Program-made: the position numbers and the translations under genes
Assembly (NCBI GenBank): GCA_035632095.1
Contig: DASQHM010000067.1
Span: 1 to 25,674, forward strand
Length of the DNA stretch: 25,674 nucleotides
Origin: DASQHM01 sp035632095
GTDB lineage: Bacteria > Pseudomonadota > Alphaproteobacteria > Ferrovibrionales > Ferrovibrionaceae
Direction: 5' to 3'
The notes under the pieces: model-generated
Databases searched by the model: none
The model's input: only the letters and a program-made list of their open reading frames with translations
Told to the model about the DNA's origin: nothing
Shown here: positions 16,340-25,490 of the stretch, one piece after another
Layout of the letters: every line of letters starts with the position of its first letter
How positions within the stretch are numbered: position 1 is the stretch's first letter

Positions 16340-17752
16340 ATGACCGACCAGGCACCAAGCGGACTTCTCGACCGCACGCTGGAGCGCATCGGCCGCGCGT
16401 TCCGTGGCGTTGCCGAGCAGGCGCGCGTCGCTTGGACGGGCAGCTACCGGCCCGATCTGCCCGACGACGATCTCACCAGGCTGAGACGGCAGGTTGATCT
16501 TTGCCTCGAGACGCGCGGCGGCGCCGTATCGGCGCGCGCGCGGGCGGCCGACCTCGGGCGCGCCTACCTGGCGCTCAACGCCATGGGCCGGCTGCGCTTC
16601 CTGCAGATGCTGGCGCAAGACTACGGCATCGACCGTGTGCGGCTCGGCGAGGCCGTAACGCGCTGGCAAGCAGCGAGCGACGACGCGGCGCGGGACGGGG
16701 CCGAAGCGGACATGCGCCTGCTGCTGGTATCACCGTCGATCCGCCTGCTGTCGCAATTCAACGGGTTACCGGAGGGCGTGAAGTTCCTGGTCGATTTGCG
16801 AGCCGACCTGCTGCGCCTGTCCGACAAGGATCCGGGCTTGGCACGGTTGGCCGAAGACCTGCGCGGTCTGCTCGCGCATTGGTTCGATATCGGATTTCTG
16901 ACCCTCGAGCGCATCGGATGGGATGCGCCCGCCGCACTTCTGGAGAAGCTGATCGACTACGAAGCGGTGCATGAAATCCGGTCTTGGCGCGACTTGAAAA
17001 ATCGGCTCGGCTCGGATCGCCGCTGCTTTGCGTTCTTCCACCCGCAAATGCCCGGAGAGCCGCTCATCTTCGTCGAGGTTGCTCTGGTGGACGGGATCAC
17101 GGTCTCGGTGCAGGCGCTGCTCGACGAGGGGCAGCCCGCGCTCGATCCGGAGAAATCCGATACGGCGATTTTCTACTCGATCTCCAATTGTCAACGCGGC
17201 CTCGCCGGCGTCAGTTTCGGCGACTTCCTCATCAAGCGCGTGGTCGATCTTCTGACGCACGAACTGCCGAACGTGAAGACCTTCGCCACGCTTTCGCCGA
17301 TGCCGAGATTCCTGCATTGGCTGGAAGAGGAAGCTTCGCGCGGCGGCGAAATGCTGATGACCGAAGAGGAGCATGCGGCGCTCGCGCCATTTGCCGAAGG
17401 CGGCGAAGCGGACCTCGTGGCGCTGGCGCGCCGGCCGGGCTGGCATCGCGACGTTGCGCTCGCCGCTGCCCTACAGGCGCCGCTGATGCGCCAGGCCGCG
17501 CGCTACCTGCTCGAAGCACGCGACGGCCGCCGCGCCTACGATCGCGTCGCGCACTTCCATCTCACCAACGGCGCGCGGATCGAGCGGCTGAATTGGCTTG
17601 CCGATATTTCGGAAAACGGCCTCAGACAATCGGCCGGAATGATGGTCAATTACCGCTACAAATTGGACGAGATCGAAGCCAATCACGAGAAATATCGAGG
17701 CGACGGCGAGATCGCGGCGCTGGGCGCGGTACGAAAATTTCTTAAGACCTGA
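16340..17752 (+). CDS. Malonyl-CoA decarboxylase
   Basis: The protein is 470 aa. The N-terminal helical domain (LDRTLERIGRAFRGV onward) and the C-terminal GNAT-like catalytic domain are both present: RRCFAFFHPQMPGEPLIFVEVAL, YSISNCQRGLAGVSFGDFLIK, FATLSPMPRFLHWL (the Ser of LSPMP corresponds to the conserved catalytic serine) and, near the end, HFHLTNGARIERLNWLAD (conserved His and Asn). The enzyme converts malonyl-CoA to acetyl-CoA and CO2. In malonate users the gene sits with a malonyl-CoA synthetase (matB) and transporter; neither is here, so it may serve malonyl-CoA recycling or fatty-acid control. The start MTDQAPSGLLDR was chosen for the family-typical beginning, though no strong ribosome binding site precedes it. 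A hairpin at 17782-17810 may end the transcript. Confidence 0.92.
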   Translation: MTDQAPSGLLDRTLERIGRAFRGVAEQARVAWTGSYRPDLPDDDLTRLRRQVDLCLETRGGAVSARARAADLGRAYLALNAMGRLRFLQMLAQDYGIDRVRLGEAVTRWQAASDDAARDGAEADMRLLLVSPSIRLLSQFNGLPEGVKFLVDLRADLLRLSDKDPGLARLAEDLRGLLAHWFDIGFLTLERIGWDAPAALLEKLIDYEAVHEIRSWRDLKNRLGSDRRCFAFFHPQMPGEPLIFVEVALVDGITVSVQALLDEGQPALDPEKSDTAIFYSISNCQRGLAGVSFGDFLIKRVVDLLTHELPNVKTFATLSPMPRFLHWLEEEASRGGEMLMTEEEHAALAPFAEGGEADLVALARRPGWHRDVALAAALQAPLMRQAARYLLEARDGRRAYDRVAHFHLTNGARIERLNWLADISENGLRQSAGMMVNYRYKLDEIEANHEKYRGDGEIAALGAVRKFLKT

Positions 17753-17781
17753 CCTTAACCAATCAGGACTAGGCCGGTCCG

Positions 17782-17810
17782 TAGGATAGCGAGATTTGTT
17801 CGCTGTCCTA
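17782..17810 (+). terminator. Hairpin after the malonyl-CoA decarboxylase gene (possible terminator)
   Basis: TAGGATAGCGA (17782-17792) pairs with TCGCTGTCCTA (17800-17810), an 11-bp stem with one G-U pair and a 7-nt loop. It lies 29 nt after the stop codon. No run of T follows, so it would be an imperfect intrinsic terminator, a 3'-end stabiliser or a Rho-dependent end. Confidence 0.4.
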
Positions 17811-17852
17811 ATCACCTGCAGGGCGACTCGCCCATCAGTTGTTAAACAAATG

Positions 17853-17882
17853 TTTACAAGTTCCTGTCAATAGTGGCATTTT
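17853..17882 (+). promoter_or_regulatory. Possible promoter and CtrA-like motif before the 80-aa gene
   Basis: TTTACA (17853-17858) and CATTTT (17877-17882) are 18 nt apart. Just upstream, TTAA (17842-17845), seven bases and TTTAC (17853-17857) resemble the CtrA consensus TTAA-N7-TTAAC with one mismatch, overlapping the -35. The stretch 17836-17882 is markedly AT-rich compared with the rest of the window. Confidence 0.3.
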
Positions 17883-17919
17883 AGCAGGGAGGCCAATCCT
17901 GGGGCGGAAGGAGCGGCGT

Positions 17920-18162
17920 ATGTTCTTCAAGAGGCGAATACCTGTGGACAACGTGCGCGAAGGCGCCGTGTTCCAGCGAAATCACCCGAACAATCTGGTT
18001 GAGCGAGCCAAGGTCGTCTGGATCGGCAAGGACTCGTTCGGCATTCCTCACGTCCGTTTCCAGGTTTCCTATGTCCGCCCGGATCGCCAGGAACTGGAAG
18101 GCACCAAGGTTCTCGCGCTGTCGTCCTTCACCGAGCGCTATCAACCGAGCGCCGCCGCCTAA
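17920..18162 (+). CDS. Conserved hypothetical protein, 80 aa
   Basis: I do not recognise a named family. The 80-aa product begins MFFKRRIPVDNVREGAVFQRN and continues as a small, probably beta-barrel-like domain: VERAKVVWIGKDSFGIPHVRFQVSY, then a short VLALSSFTERYQPSA tail. It is basic at the start and has no signal peptide or membrane segment. The reading frame is backed by a strong ribosome binding site (GGAAGGAG ending at 17913, 6 nt before the ATG) and by even codon use. The composition (alternating hydrophobic strands, Lys/Arg-rich) would fit an RNA- or protein-binding domain, but that is only an impression. It is flanked by its own AT-rich promoter region and by a hairpin downstream, so it appears monocistronic. 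Confidence 0.75.
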   Translation: MFFKRRIPVDNVREGAVFQRNHPNNLVERAKVVWIGKDSFGIPHVRFQVSYVRPDRQELEGTKVLALSSFTERYQPSAAA

Positions 18163-18190
18163 GGCCGCGCACCGAATATCCGATCGCCGC

Positions 18191-18205
18191 CCCGCTCAGA
18201 GCGGG
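18191..18205 (+). terminator. Small GC hairpin after the 80-aa gene
   Basis: CCCGCT (18191-18196) and AGCGGG (18200-18205) form a 6-bp stem with a 3-nt loop, 28 nt after the stop codon. There is no T-tract, so termination by this hairpin alone is doubtful. Confidence 0.3.
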
Positions 18206-18296
18206 CAAGCCGACCCTCCGCGCACCGCTCCGCTCGGCCAAATCCGCTAGTCTTGGCGAAAATCCCTGTGCTATAGATGCGCGCTCTTACCGGGGC

Positions 18297-18316
18297 GCCG
18301 CCAAGTCATTGGCGGC
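18297..18316. repeat. Perfect 8-bp inverted repeat with GTCA loop upstream of tRNA-Leu
   Basis: GCCGCCAA (18297-18304) and TTGGCGGC (18309-18316) are perfect inverted repeats separated by 4 nt, about 110 nt before the tRNA. It could be a protein-binding site or a leader hairpin. A TATA-like element (TATAGA, 18272-18277) lies 20 nt upstream but lacks a -35 at normal spacing. Confidence 0.4.
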
Positions 18317-18423
18317 AAACCCTGTGCGGCAACGGCTTGCGCGGCGACGGGGATCGCGGGCCAAGCAATATAAGCGAAGCTAGAGCCTAACCGCGCCAGG
18401 CGCCGCCCCGGGTGCCGCCGCGG

Positions 18424-18510
18424 GCGGGCGTGGCGGAATTGGCAGACGCGCCAGGTTTAGGTCCTGGTGGCAGCAATGTCGTGGGGGTTCAAGTCCCTCC
18501 GCCCGCACCA
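18424..18510 (+). tRNA. tRNA-Leu, anticodon UAG
   Basis: An 87-nt type II tRNA. The acceptor stem pairs GCGGGCG (18424-18430) with CGCCCGC (18500-18506), followed by a discriminator A and an encoded CCA (18508-18510). The anticodon stem CCAGG/CCTGG encloses the loop TTTAGGT, giving anticodon TAG, which reads leucine CUA and probably other CUN codons. The D-arm begins GCGGAATTGGCAGACGC, the variable arm is long as expected for leucine, and the T-arm carries GGTTCAAGTCC. It lies only 47 nt before the trigger factor ATG with no terminator between. Confidence 0.97.
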
Positions 18511-18557
18511 GCCGCGGCGAGGCCATTGCGCAAACGATCGAGACGGATTTTGAGGAT

Positions 18558-19910
18558 ATGCAGGTAACCCAGACAAGCTCGGAAGGGCTCAAGCGCGAAT
18601 TCAAGATCGTCATCGGCCGCTCGGACATCGAGCAGGCCATGGACGCCAAGCTCAAGGAGCTCGGCAGCCGCGTCCGCATGCCCGGCTTCCGCCCCGGCAA
18701 GGTGCCGCAGAAGCTGATCAAGCAGCAGTATGGCAAGTCGGTGATGGGCGAAGTGCTGCAGGAATCCGTGAGCAACGCCACTCAGCAGGCCATCAAGGAC
18801 CACGCCCTCCGTCCGGCACTGCAGCCGCGCATCGAGGTGACCAAATTCGACGACGCTAGCGATCTCGAAGCCACCGTCGCGATCGAGATCATGCCCGAGA
18901 TCGTGCCCGGAGATTTGTCGACCTTGAAGCTGGAAAAGCTGGTCACCGACGTGGAAGACGCCAAGGTCGACGAGGCGTTGACGCGGATCGCCGATCAGCA
19001 AAAGACCTTCACGGTCACGAGCGAGCCGCGCGCCGCCGTCAAGGGCGACGCGGTATTCATCGATTTCGTCGGCAAGGTGAACGACGCCGCATTCGACGGC
19101 GGCACGGCGCAGGATTTCCAGCTCGTGCTCGGTTCGGGGTCGTTCATTCCGGGCTTCGAGGACCAATTGATCGGCGCCAAGGCCGGCGAGGCGCGGCAGG
19201 TGAAGGTCACGTTTCCCGCCGACTACGGCGCCAAGGAACTGGCCGGCAAAGACGCGGTTTTCGACGTTTCGGTCAAGGAAGTGCGCGAGGCCAACAAGGT
19301 CGCGCTGGACGACGAACTGGCCAAGCGGCTGGGCCTGGAGAACTTCGCGGCGTTGCAGGATGCCGTCCGCAAGCAGATTCAGCAGGAGCATGCGGGGTAT
19401 ACGCGCGCGCGCCTGAAGCGGAACCTGCTGGATGCGTTGGCGGAGCGCTACGACTTTGACGTGCCGGCCGGCATGGTGGATATCGAGTTCGAGCAGATTT
19501 GGCGCCAGTTGCAGCAGGATGCGGGCGAGCAGGGGATCGAGAAGGCCTCCGGCAAGAGCGAAGATGAGTCCCGCGCGGAGTACCGGAAAATCGCCGAACG
19601 GCGCGTCCGCCTCGGCCTGCTACTTGCAGAAGTGGGCCGGCTGAACAATATCGAGGTACAGCCCGACGAAGTGACCCGAGCCATGGTCGAACAGGCGCGG
19701 CGCTTCCCGGGACAGGAACGCAAAGTGGTGGAGTACTTTCAGAATTCACCGGAAGCCATGGCGCAATTGCGCGCGCCGCTGTTCGAGGACAAGGTGGTGG
19801 ACTTCATCGTCGAACTGGCCAAGGTAACCGAGCGCAAGGTAGCGCTGGACGAATTGATGCGCGATCCCGACGAGGATGGCGCGAATGCCGCGCCGGACGG
19901 CAAGAAATAG
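18558..19910 (+). CDS. tig: Trigger factor (ribosome-associated chaperone, peptidyl-prolyl isomerase)
   Basis: The protein is 450 aa, the standard length. The ribosome-binding signature GFRPGKVP is at 43-50 in the N-terminal domain, which begins MQVTQTSSEGLKREFKIVIG as in other alphaproteobacteria. Residues about 155-245 are the FKBP-like isomerase domain (DAVFIDFVGKVNDAAFDGG, FIPGFEDQLIGAKAGE). The remainder is the substrate-cradling helical C-terminal domain, ending in an acidic-basic tail. It binds ribosomal protein L23 at the exit tunnel and shields nascent chains. It is first of the tig-clpP-clpX-lon run. The sequence before ATG (GAGG only 2 nt away) is an unusual ribosome binding site; GGA about 10 nt upstream may serve instead. 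Confidence 0.98.
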   Translation: MQVTQTSSEGLKREFKIVIGRSDIEQAMDAKLKELGSRVRMPGFRPGKVPQKLIKQQYGKSVMGEVLQESVSNATQQAIKDHALRPALQPRIEVTKFDDASDLEATVAIEIMPEIVPGDLSTLKLEKLVTDVEDAKVDEALTRIADQQKTFTVTSEPRAAVKGDAVFIDFVGKVNDAAFDGGTAQDFQLVLGSGSFIPGFEDQLIGAKAGEARQVKVTFPADYGAKELAGKDAVFDVSVKEVREANKVALDDELAKRLGLENFAALQDAVRKQIQQEHAGYTRARLKRNLLDALAERYDFDVPAGMVDIEFEQIWRQLQQDAGEQGIEKASGKSEDESRAEYRKIAERRVRLGLLLAEVGRLNNIEVQPDEVTRAMVEQARRFPGQERKVVEYFQNSPEAMAQLRAPLFEDKVVDFIVELAKVTERKVALDELMRDPDEDGANAAPDGKK

Positions 19911-19942
19911 CCGTTCGCTCGCCCGGATGTCTGATCCGAACC

Positions 19943-19957
19943 GCCCTGCGTCAGGGC
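19943..19957 (+). promoter_or_regulatory. Hairpin in the tig-clpP gap, just ahead of the clpP ribosome binding site
   Basis: GCCCTG (19943-19948) and CAGGGC (19952-19957) form a perfect 6-bp stem with loop CGT. It ends directly against the Shine-Dalgarno AAGGA (19958-19962) of clpP, 8 nt before the ATG. No T-tract follows. It could tune clpP translation or mark a processing site between tig and clpP messages. Confidence 0.35.
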
Positions 19958-19970
19958 AAGGAAAACATCG

Positions 19971-20624
19971 ATGGCCGATTTGATCGATACATACATGAAC
20001 ACGCTGGTGCCGATGGTGGTCGAGCAGACCAATCGCGGCGAGCGCGCTTACGACATCTACTCCCGCCTCCTAAAGGAACGCATCGTCTTCCTGGTTGGGC
20101 CGGTGAACGACGCGGTGGCGAGCCTGGTGACGGCGCAGATGCTGTTCCTCGAGGCCGAAAATCCGAACAAGGACATTTCCTTCTACATCAATTCGCCGGG
20201 CGGCGTGGTGACGTCCGGTATGGCGATCTACGACACCATGCAGTACATCCGCCCCAAGGTGGCGACGCTTTGCATCGGCCAGGCGGCGTCCATGGGTTCG
20301 CTGCTGCTGGCGGGCGGCGAAAAGGGTCTCCGCTACGCGTTGCCGAACGCGCGCATCATGGTGCATCAGCCCTCGGGCGGGGCCCAAGGACAAGCGACGG
20401 ACATCGAGATTCAGGCGCGCGAGATCCTGGCGCTGCGGGCGCGGCTCAACGGGATCTACGCCAAGCACACCGGCCAGCCCCTGTCGGTGATTGAAACCGC
20501 GGTCGAGCGCGACAATTTCATGACTGCGGACCAGGCCAAGGACTTCGGCCTGATCGACGATGTGGTCGAAAAGCGCCCGCCGTCGGACGGCAAAGGTAAA
20601 GACGAGCGCGCCGCCAACAACTGA
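19971..20624 (+). CDS. clpP: ATP-dependent Clp protease proteolytic subunit
   Basis: The protein is 217 aa. The serine-protease triad is S107 (GQAASMGS), H132 (MVHQPSGG) and D181 (ERDNF); the 25- and 49-residue spacings equal those of E. coli ClpP. NSPGGVVTSGMAIYDTM (74-90) is the substrate-cleft strand region. The N-terminal stretch before MVVEQTNRGERAYDIYSRLL is the usual propeptide, removed on assembly into the double heptameric barrel that partners ClpX. It follows tig after 60 nt and precedes clpX after 300 nt. The conserved tig-clpP-clpX order suits regulated proteolysis of misfolded and regulatory proteins; in alphaproteobacteria ClpXP also degrades the cell-cycle regulator CtrA. Confidence 0.98.
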   Translation: MADLIDTYMNTLVPMVVEQTNRGERAYDIYSRLLKERIVFLVGPVNDAVASLVTAQMLFLEAENPNKDISFYINSPGGVVTSGMAIYDTMQYIRPKVATLCIGQAASMGSLLLAGGEKGLRYALPNARIMVHQPSGGAQGQATDIEIQAREILALRARLNGIYAKHTGQPLSVIETAVERDNFMTADQAKDFGLIDDVVEKRPPSDGKGKDERAANN

Positions 20625-20924
20625 ACCTTACGGCTGCATGCGCCATTCTCGCCGGCACGAATCGCCCGGACGGGAGCACGCAGCGCCCTACCGCGCTGTG
20701 CCGCAATGGCGCAATGCGGCGGAAGTGCAACGGTGCCAGGCGTTTACCGTGACGTTAAAGATTTATTGATGCGGCGCGCCTTAGGCTAACCGTATACTGA
20801 TGCCGTAAATACCGCGTCGGCCACAGAATATGGTGAAGGCCCAACGGGCTAGACCCAAGATTTGGATTGTTCCGTGTCTGTAGAGAGCTAAGATGTTAAG
20901 TGGGCTCGTAGGAGCGGTGTGGGC
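20625..20924 (+). promoter_or_regulatory. clpP-clpX intergenic region, 300 bp, with a lone -10-like TATACT
   Basis: No protein-coding frame is convincing here. The first part contains weak hairpins (CAGCGC/GCGCTG near 20680-20696). TATACT at 20793-20798 is a good -10 match, but the nearest -35-like TTGATG (20766-20771) is 21 nt away, too far. The leader from there to the clpX ATG is about 120 nt and carries GCCC-AAC-GGGC (near 20838) and CCAAGATTTGG (near 20852) as small inverted repeats. GGAG at 20911-20914 is the clpX ribosome binding site. clpX therefore probably has its own promoter in addition to any read-through from clpP, but its exact position is open. Confidence 0.35.
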
Positions 20925-22193
20925 ATGACCAAGCTGAGCGGCGGCGATTCCAAGAACACGCTGTATTGCTCGTTCTGCGGCAAGAGCCAGCACGAGGTTC
21001 GCAAGCTTATTGCCGGTCCGACCGTATTCATCTGCGATGAATGCGTCGAGCTGTGCATGGACATCATCCGCGAAGAGCACAAGAGCACGCTGGTCAAGAC
21101 CCGCGACGGCGTGCCGACCCCGGCCGACATCCGCCGCGTGCTCGACGACTACGTCATCGGCCAGGACCATGCCAAGAAGGTGCTGTCGGTTGCGGTGCAC
21201 AACCACTACAAGCGGCTGAATCACAGCGCCAAGAACAATGACGTCGAGCTGGCCAAGTCCAACATCCTTCTGGTTGGGCCGACCGGCTGCGGCAAGACGC
21301 TGCTGGCGCAGACGCTGGCCCGAATTCTCGATGTGCCCTTCACCATGGCCGACGCCACGACGCTGACCGAGGCCGGCTACGTCGGCGAGGACGTGGAGAA
21401 CATCATTCTCAAGCTGCTCCAGGCGGCCGACTACAACGTCGAACGCGCCCAGCGCGGCATCGTCTACATCGATGAAGTGGACAAGATCAGCCGCAAGTCC
21501 GACAACCCGTCGATCACCCGCGACGTTTCGGGCGAGGGCGTGCAGCAGGCGCTGTTGAAGATCATGGAAGGCACGATCGCCTCCGTGCCGCCGCAAGGCG
21601 GCCGCAAGCATCCGCAGCAGGAATTCCTGCAGGTCGACACGACCAACATTCTGTTCATTTGCGGTGGCGCCTTCGCCGGCCTCGAGAAGATCATCGCCGC
21701 GCGCGGCAAGGGCACCTCGATCGGCTTCGGCGCCGACGTTCGCGCCCCCGACGAGCGGCAGACGGGCGAGGTCCTGGCCGAGGTCGAGCCGGAAGACCTG
21801 CTCAAATTCGGTCTCATTCCGGAATTCGTCGGCCGCCTGCCGGTAGTCGCCACGCTGACCGATCTGGACGAGCAGGCACTCGTCGAAATCCTGACCAAGC
21901 CGAAAAACGCGCTGGTGAAGCAGTACCAACGTCTGTTCGAGATGGAGGACGTGCGCCTCACCTTCTCCGAGGACGCCATGCGCTCCATCGCCAAGAAGGC
22001 CATCCTGCGCAAGACCGGCGCGCGCGGACTGCGTTCGATCATGGAATCGATCCTGCTCGACCCCATGTTCGATCTGCCCTCCCTTGCGGGGGTGGAAGAG
22101 GTTGTCATTTCTAGCGAGGTGGTCGAAGGCCGCGCCAAGCCGCTGCAGATCTATGCCGACCGCCAACAGGACGTTGGCAGCAGCGCTTCTTGA
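20925..22193 (+). CDS. clpX: ATP-dependent Clp protease ATP-binding subunit
   Basis: The protein is 422 aa. The N-terminal zinc-binding domain has C15, C18, C37 and C40 (YCSFCGK and ICDECVELC). The AAA+ module has Walker A GPTGCGKT (118-125), Walker B IVYIDEVDK (about 179-187), the pore loop GYVGED and the ClpP-docking IGF loop in GTSIGFGADV. It unfolds tagged or native substrates and feeds them into ClpP. I took ATG 20925 (MTKLSGGDSKNTLYCSFCGK) over an in-frame GTG 6 nt upstream because TAGGAG is better spaced for ATG and the sequence begins as in other alphaproteobacterial ClpX. It lies 203 nt before lon. Confidence 0.98.
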   Translation: MTKLSGGDSKNTLYCSFCGKSQHEVRKLIAGPTVFICDECVELCMDIIREEHKSTLVKTRDGVPTPADIRRVLDDYVIGQDHAKKVLSVAVHNHYKRLNHSAKNNDVELAKSNILLVGPTGCGKTLLAQTLARILDVPFTMADATTLTEAGYVGEDVENIILKLLQAADYNVERAQRGIVYIDEVDKISRKSDNPSITRDVSGEGVQQALLKIMEGTIASVPPQGGRKHPQQEFLQVDTTNILFICGGAFAGLEKIIAARGKGTSIGFGADVRAPDERQTGEVLAEVEPEDLLKFGLIPEFVGRLPVVATLTDLDEQALVEILTKPKNALVKQYQRLFEMEDVRLTFSEDAMRSIAKKAILRKTGARGLRSIMESILLDPMFDLPSLAGVEEVVISSEVVEGRAKPLQIYADRQQDVGSSAS

Positions 22194-22266
22194 GCAGCCG
22201 ATTGTCCAACTTCCGACCGGACGCGGGCTGCGCCGCGCTTGAGGTTACCTTGCCGATCCGCACCGC

Positions 22267-22296
22267 CTTGAAAATAGGCCGATGCGGCGCCATGTA
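22267..22296 (+). promoter_or_regulatory. Sigma-32 (RpoH)-type heat-shock promoter upstream of lon
   Basis: CTTGAA (22267-22272) matches the heat-shock -35 core exactly, and CGCCATGTA (22288-22296) matches the -10 consensus CCCCATNTA at 7 of the 8 defined positions. The 15-nt gap is inside the 13-17 nt range reported for E. coli sigma-32 promoters. The start would lie near 22303, a leader of about 95 nt before the lon ATG. Since lon is a classical heat-shock gene, position and function agree. Confidence 0.65.
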
Positions 22297-22396
22297 AGCG
22301 CAGTTGGCTAGTTCGGCCAGCTTGCGCGCGAATTGCGTGTGTTTACTCCCCGGCCGCCCCGATCCCGGACGCGGCCACTAGGTTGAAGGCAGCATC

Positions 22397-24811
<2,415 letters not shown>

Positions 24812-24868
24812 CGCGCAAGCGGATTGCGCGCATCGCAGGAACGTCAGAAACCCGCATAAAACCGGAAG

Positions 24869-24893
24869 AAACCGCCCTCTTTGGGCGGTTTTT
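24869..24893 (+). terminator. Intrinsic terminator after lon
   Basis: AAACCGCCC (24869-24877) pairs with GGGCGGTTT (24883-24891) as a 9-bp stem with loop TCTTT, followed by a T-run through 24893. It lies 57 nt after the lon stop and 4 nt before the -35 element of the HU promoter. Confidence 0.9.
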
Positions 24894-24897
24894 CCCT

Positions 24898-24927
24898 TTG
24901 ACGCCGCGCGGGCGCAGAGACTAGACT
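24898..24927 (+). promoter_or_regulatory. Sigma-70-type promoter for the HU gene
   Basis: TTGACG (24898-24903) and TAGACT (24922-24927) are separated by 18 nt, each close to the alphaproteobacterial housekeeping consensus. The start would be near 24934, about 65 nt before the GTG start codon. It begins almost immediately after the lon terminator. Confidence 0.65.
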
Positions 24928-24999
24928 CCGCGCTGCTTTCAAGCCATGCAATTCCGGACAAATCGACCTAACAATCCAAAAAACGGAGGGGGGCGTAAG

Positions 25000-25272
25000 G
25001 TGAATAAAAACGATCTCATCGCGAAAGTGGCCGATGACGCCGGCCTCTCGAAGACGGACACCACGAAGGCCGTGGATGCCGTTTTCGATTCAATCACCGC
25101 CGCGCTGAAGAAGGGCGGCGAAGTGCGGCTGGTCGGCTTTGGGACATTCCATGTTACCAAGCGAGCCGCGTCTGAAGGCCGCAATCCGCGCACCGGTGAG
25201 AAGATCAAGATTCCCGCGTCGAAGCAGCCCAAATTCAAGGCAGGCAAAGCCCTGAAAGACGCCGTCAACTAA
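25000..25272 (+). CDS. hupB: HU family DNA-binding protein
   Basis: A 90-aa protein from a GTG start: MNKNDLIAKVADDAGLSKTD, then the helical dimerisation half, GEVRLVGFGTFHV (the family's conserved core), and the DNA-binding arm signature RNPRTGEKIKIPASKQPKFKAGKALKD. HU is a dimeric nucleoid protein that bends DNA without strong sequence preference. I chose GTG 25000 because GGAGG (24985-24989) is 10 nt upstream and the family begins MNKNDLI; a longer frame from ATG 24946 would add 18 atypical residues and contain the ribosome binding site. It has its own promoter and its own intrinsic terminator, so it is a single-gene unit, placed after lon as in many alphaproteobacteria. Confidence 0.97.
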   Translation: MNKNDLIAKVADDAGLSKTDTTKAVDAVFDSITAALKKGGEVRLVGFGTFHVTKRAASEGRNPRTGEKIKIPASKQPKFKAGKALKDAVN

Positions 25273-25294
25273 CCGCGCCGCCCATTGCGACAAC

Positions 25295-25328
25295 ACCGGC
25301 CGCCGAATGAAGGGCGGCCGGTTTGCTT
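25295..25328 (+). terminator. Intrinsic terminator after the HU gene
   Basis: ACCGGCCGCC (25295-25304) pairs with GGCGGCCGGT (25313-25322) as a perfect 10-bp stem with an 8-nt loop, followed by the T-rich TTTGCTTT. It lies 22 nt after the HU stop codon. Confidence 0.85.
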
Positions 25329-25366
25329 TATCAATGCCCCGCGTCGAATTCGTTCTTTTCGCTACA

Positions 25367-25399
25367 ACCCTCTCCACCCTGCGAGGGGGCGGAGAGGGT
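25367..25399. repeat. REP-like palindromic element
   Basis: ACCCTCTCC (25367-25375) and GGAGAGGGT (25391-25399) are perfect 9-bp inverted arms, with an inner CCCT/AGGG pair (25377-25380 and 25384-25387) giving a nested hairpin. Short intergenic palindromes with CCCTCTCC/GGAGAGGG arms are widely repeated in proteobacterial genomes. Only one copy is seen in this window. It lies between the HU terminator and tRNA-Val and has no T-tract, so it is not a typical terminator. Confidence 0.6.
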
Positions 25400-25455
25400 G
25401 TGATTCTCTGCTTTGCTTGCGCGGTCAATGCGGCGCCGTCGTTATCGACGATTAA

Positions 25456-25484
25456 TTTCCAGGCAATGCGCGTTCGGCTAGACT
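25456..25484 (+). promoter_or_regulatory. Possible promoter for tRNA-Val
   Basis: TAGACT (25479-25484), identical to the -10 of the HU promoter, lies 6 nt before the tRNA. The -35 candidate TTTCCA (25456-25461) is 17 nt upstream and only a 4-of-6 match. If it is used, transcription would begin almost exactly at the first base of the mature tRNA. Confidence 0.35.
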
Positions 25485-25490
25485 TCACGC

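Noticed and set aside
18253..18277. A promoter TTGGCG/TATAGA before tRNA-Leu
   Set aside because: The hexamers are only 13 nt apart, too close for sigma-70, and the alignment to a sigma-32 consensus is poor.
20766..20798. A full promoter TTGATG/TATACT for clpX
   Set aside because: The 21-nt spacing is too long; only the -10 element is kept, as part of the intergenic description.
25367..25399. A second terminator after HU
   Set aside because: The stem is strong but is not followed by T residues, and an intact terminator already lies at 25295-25328.
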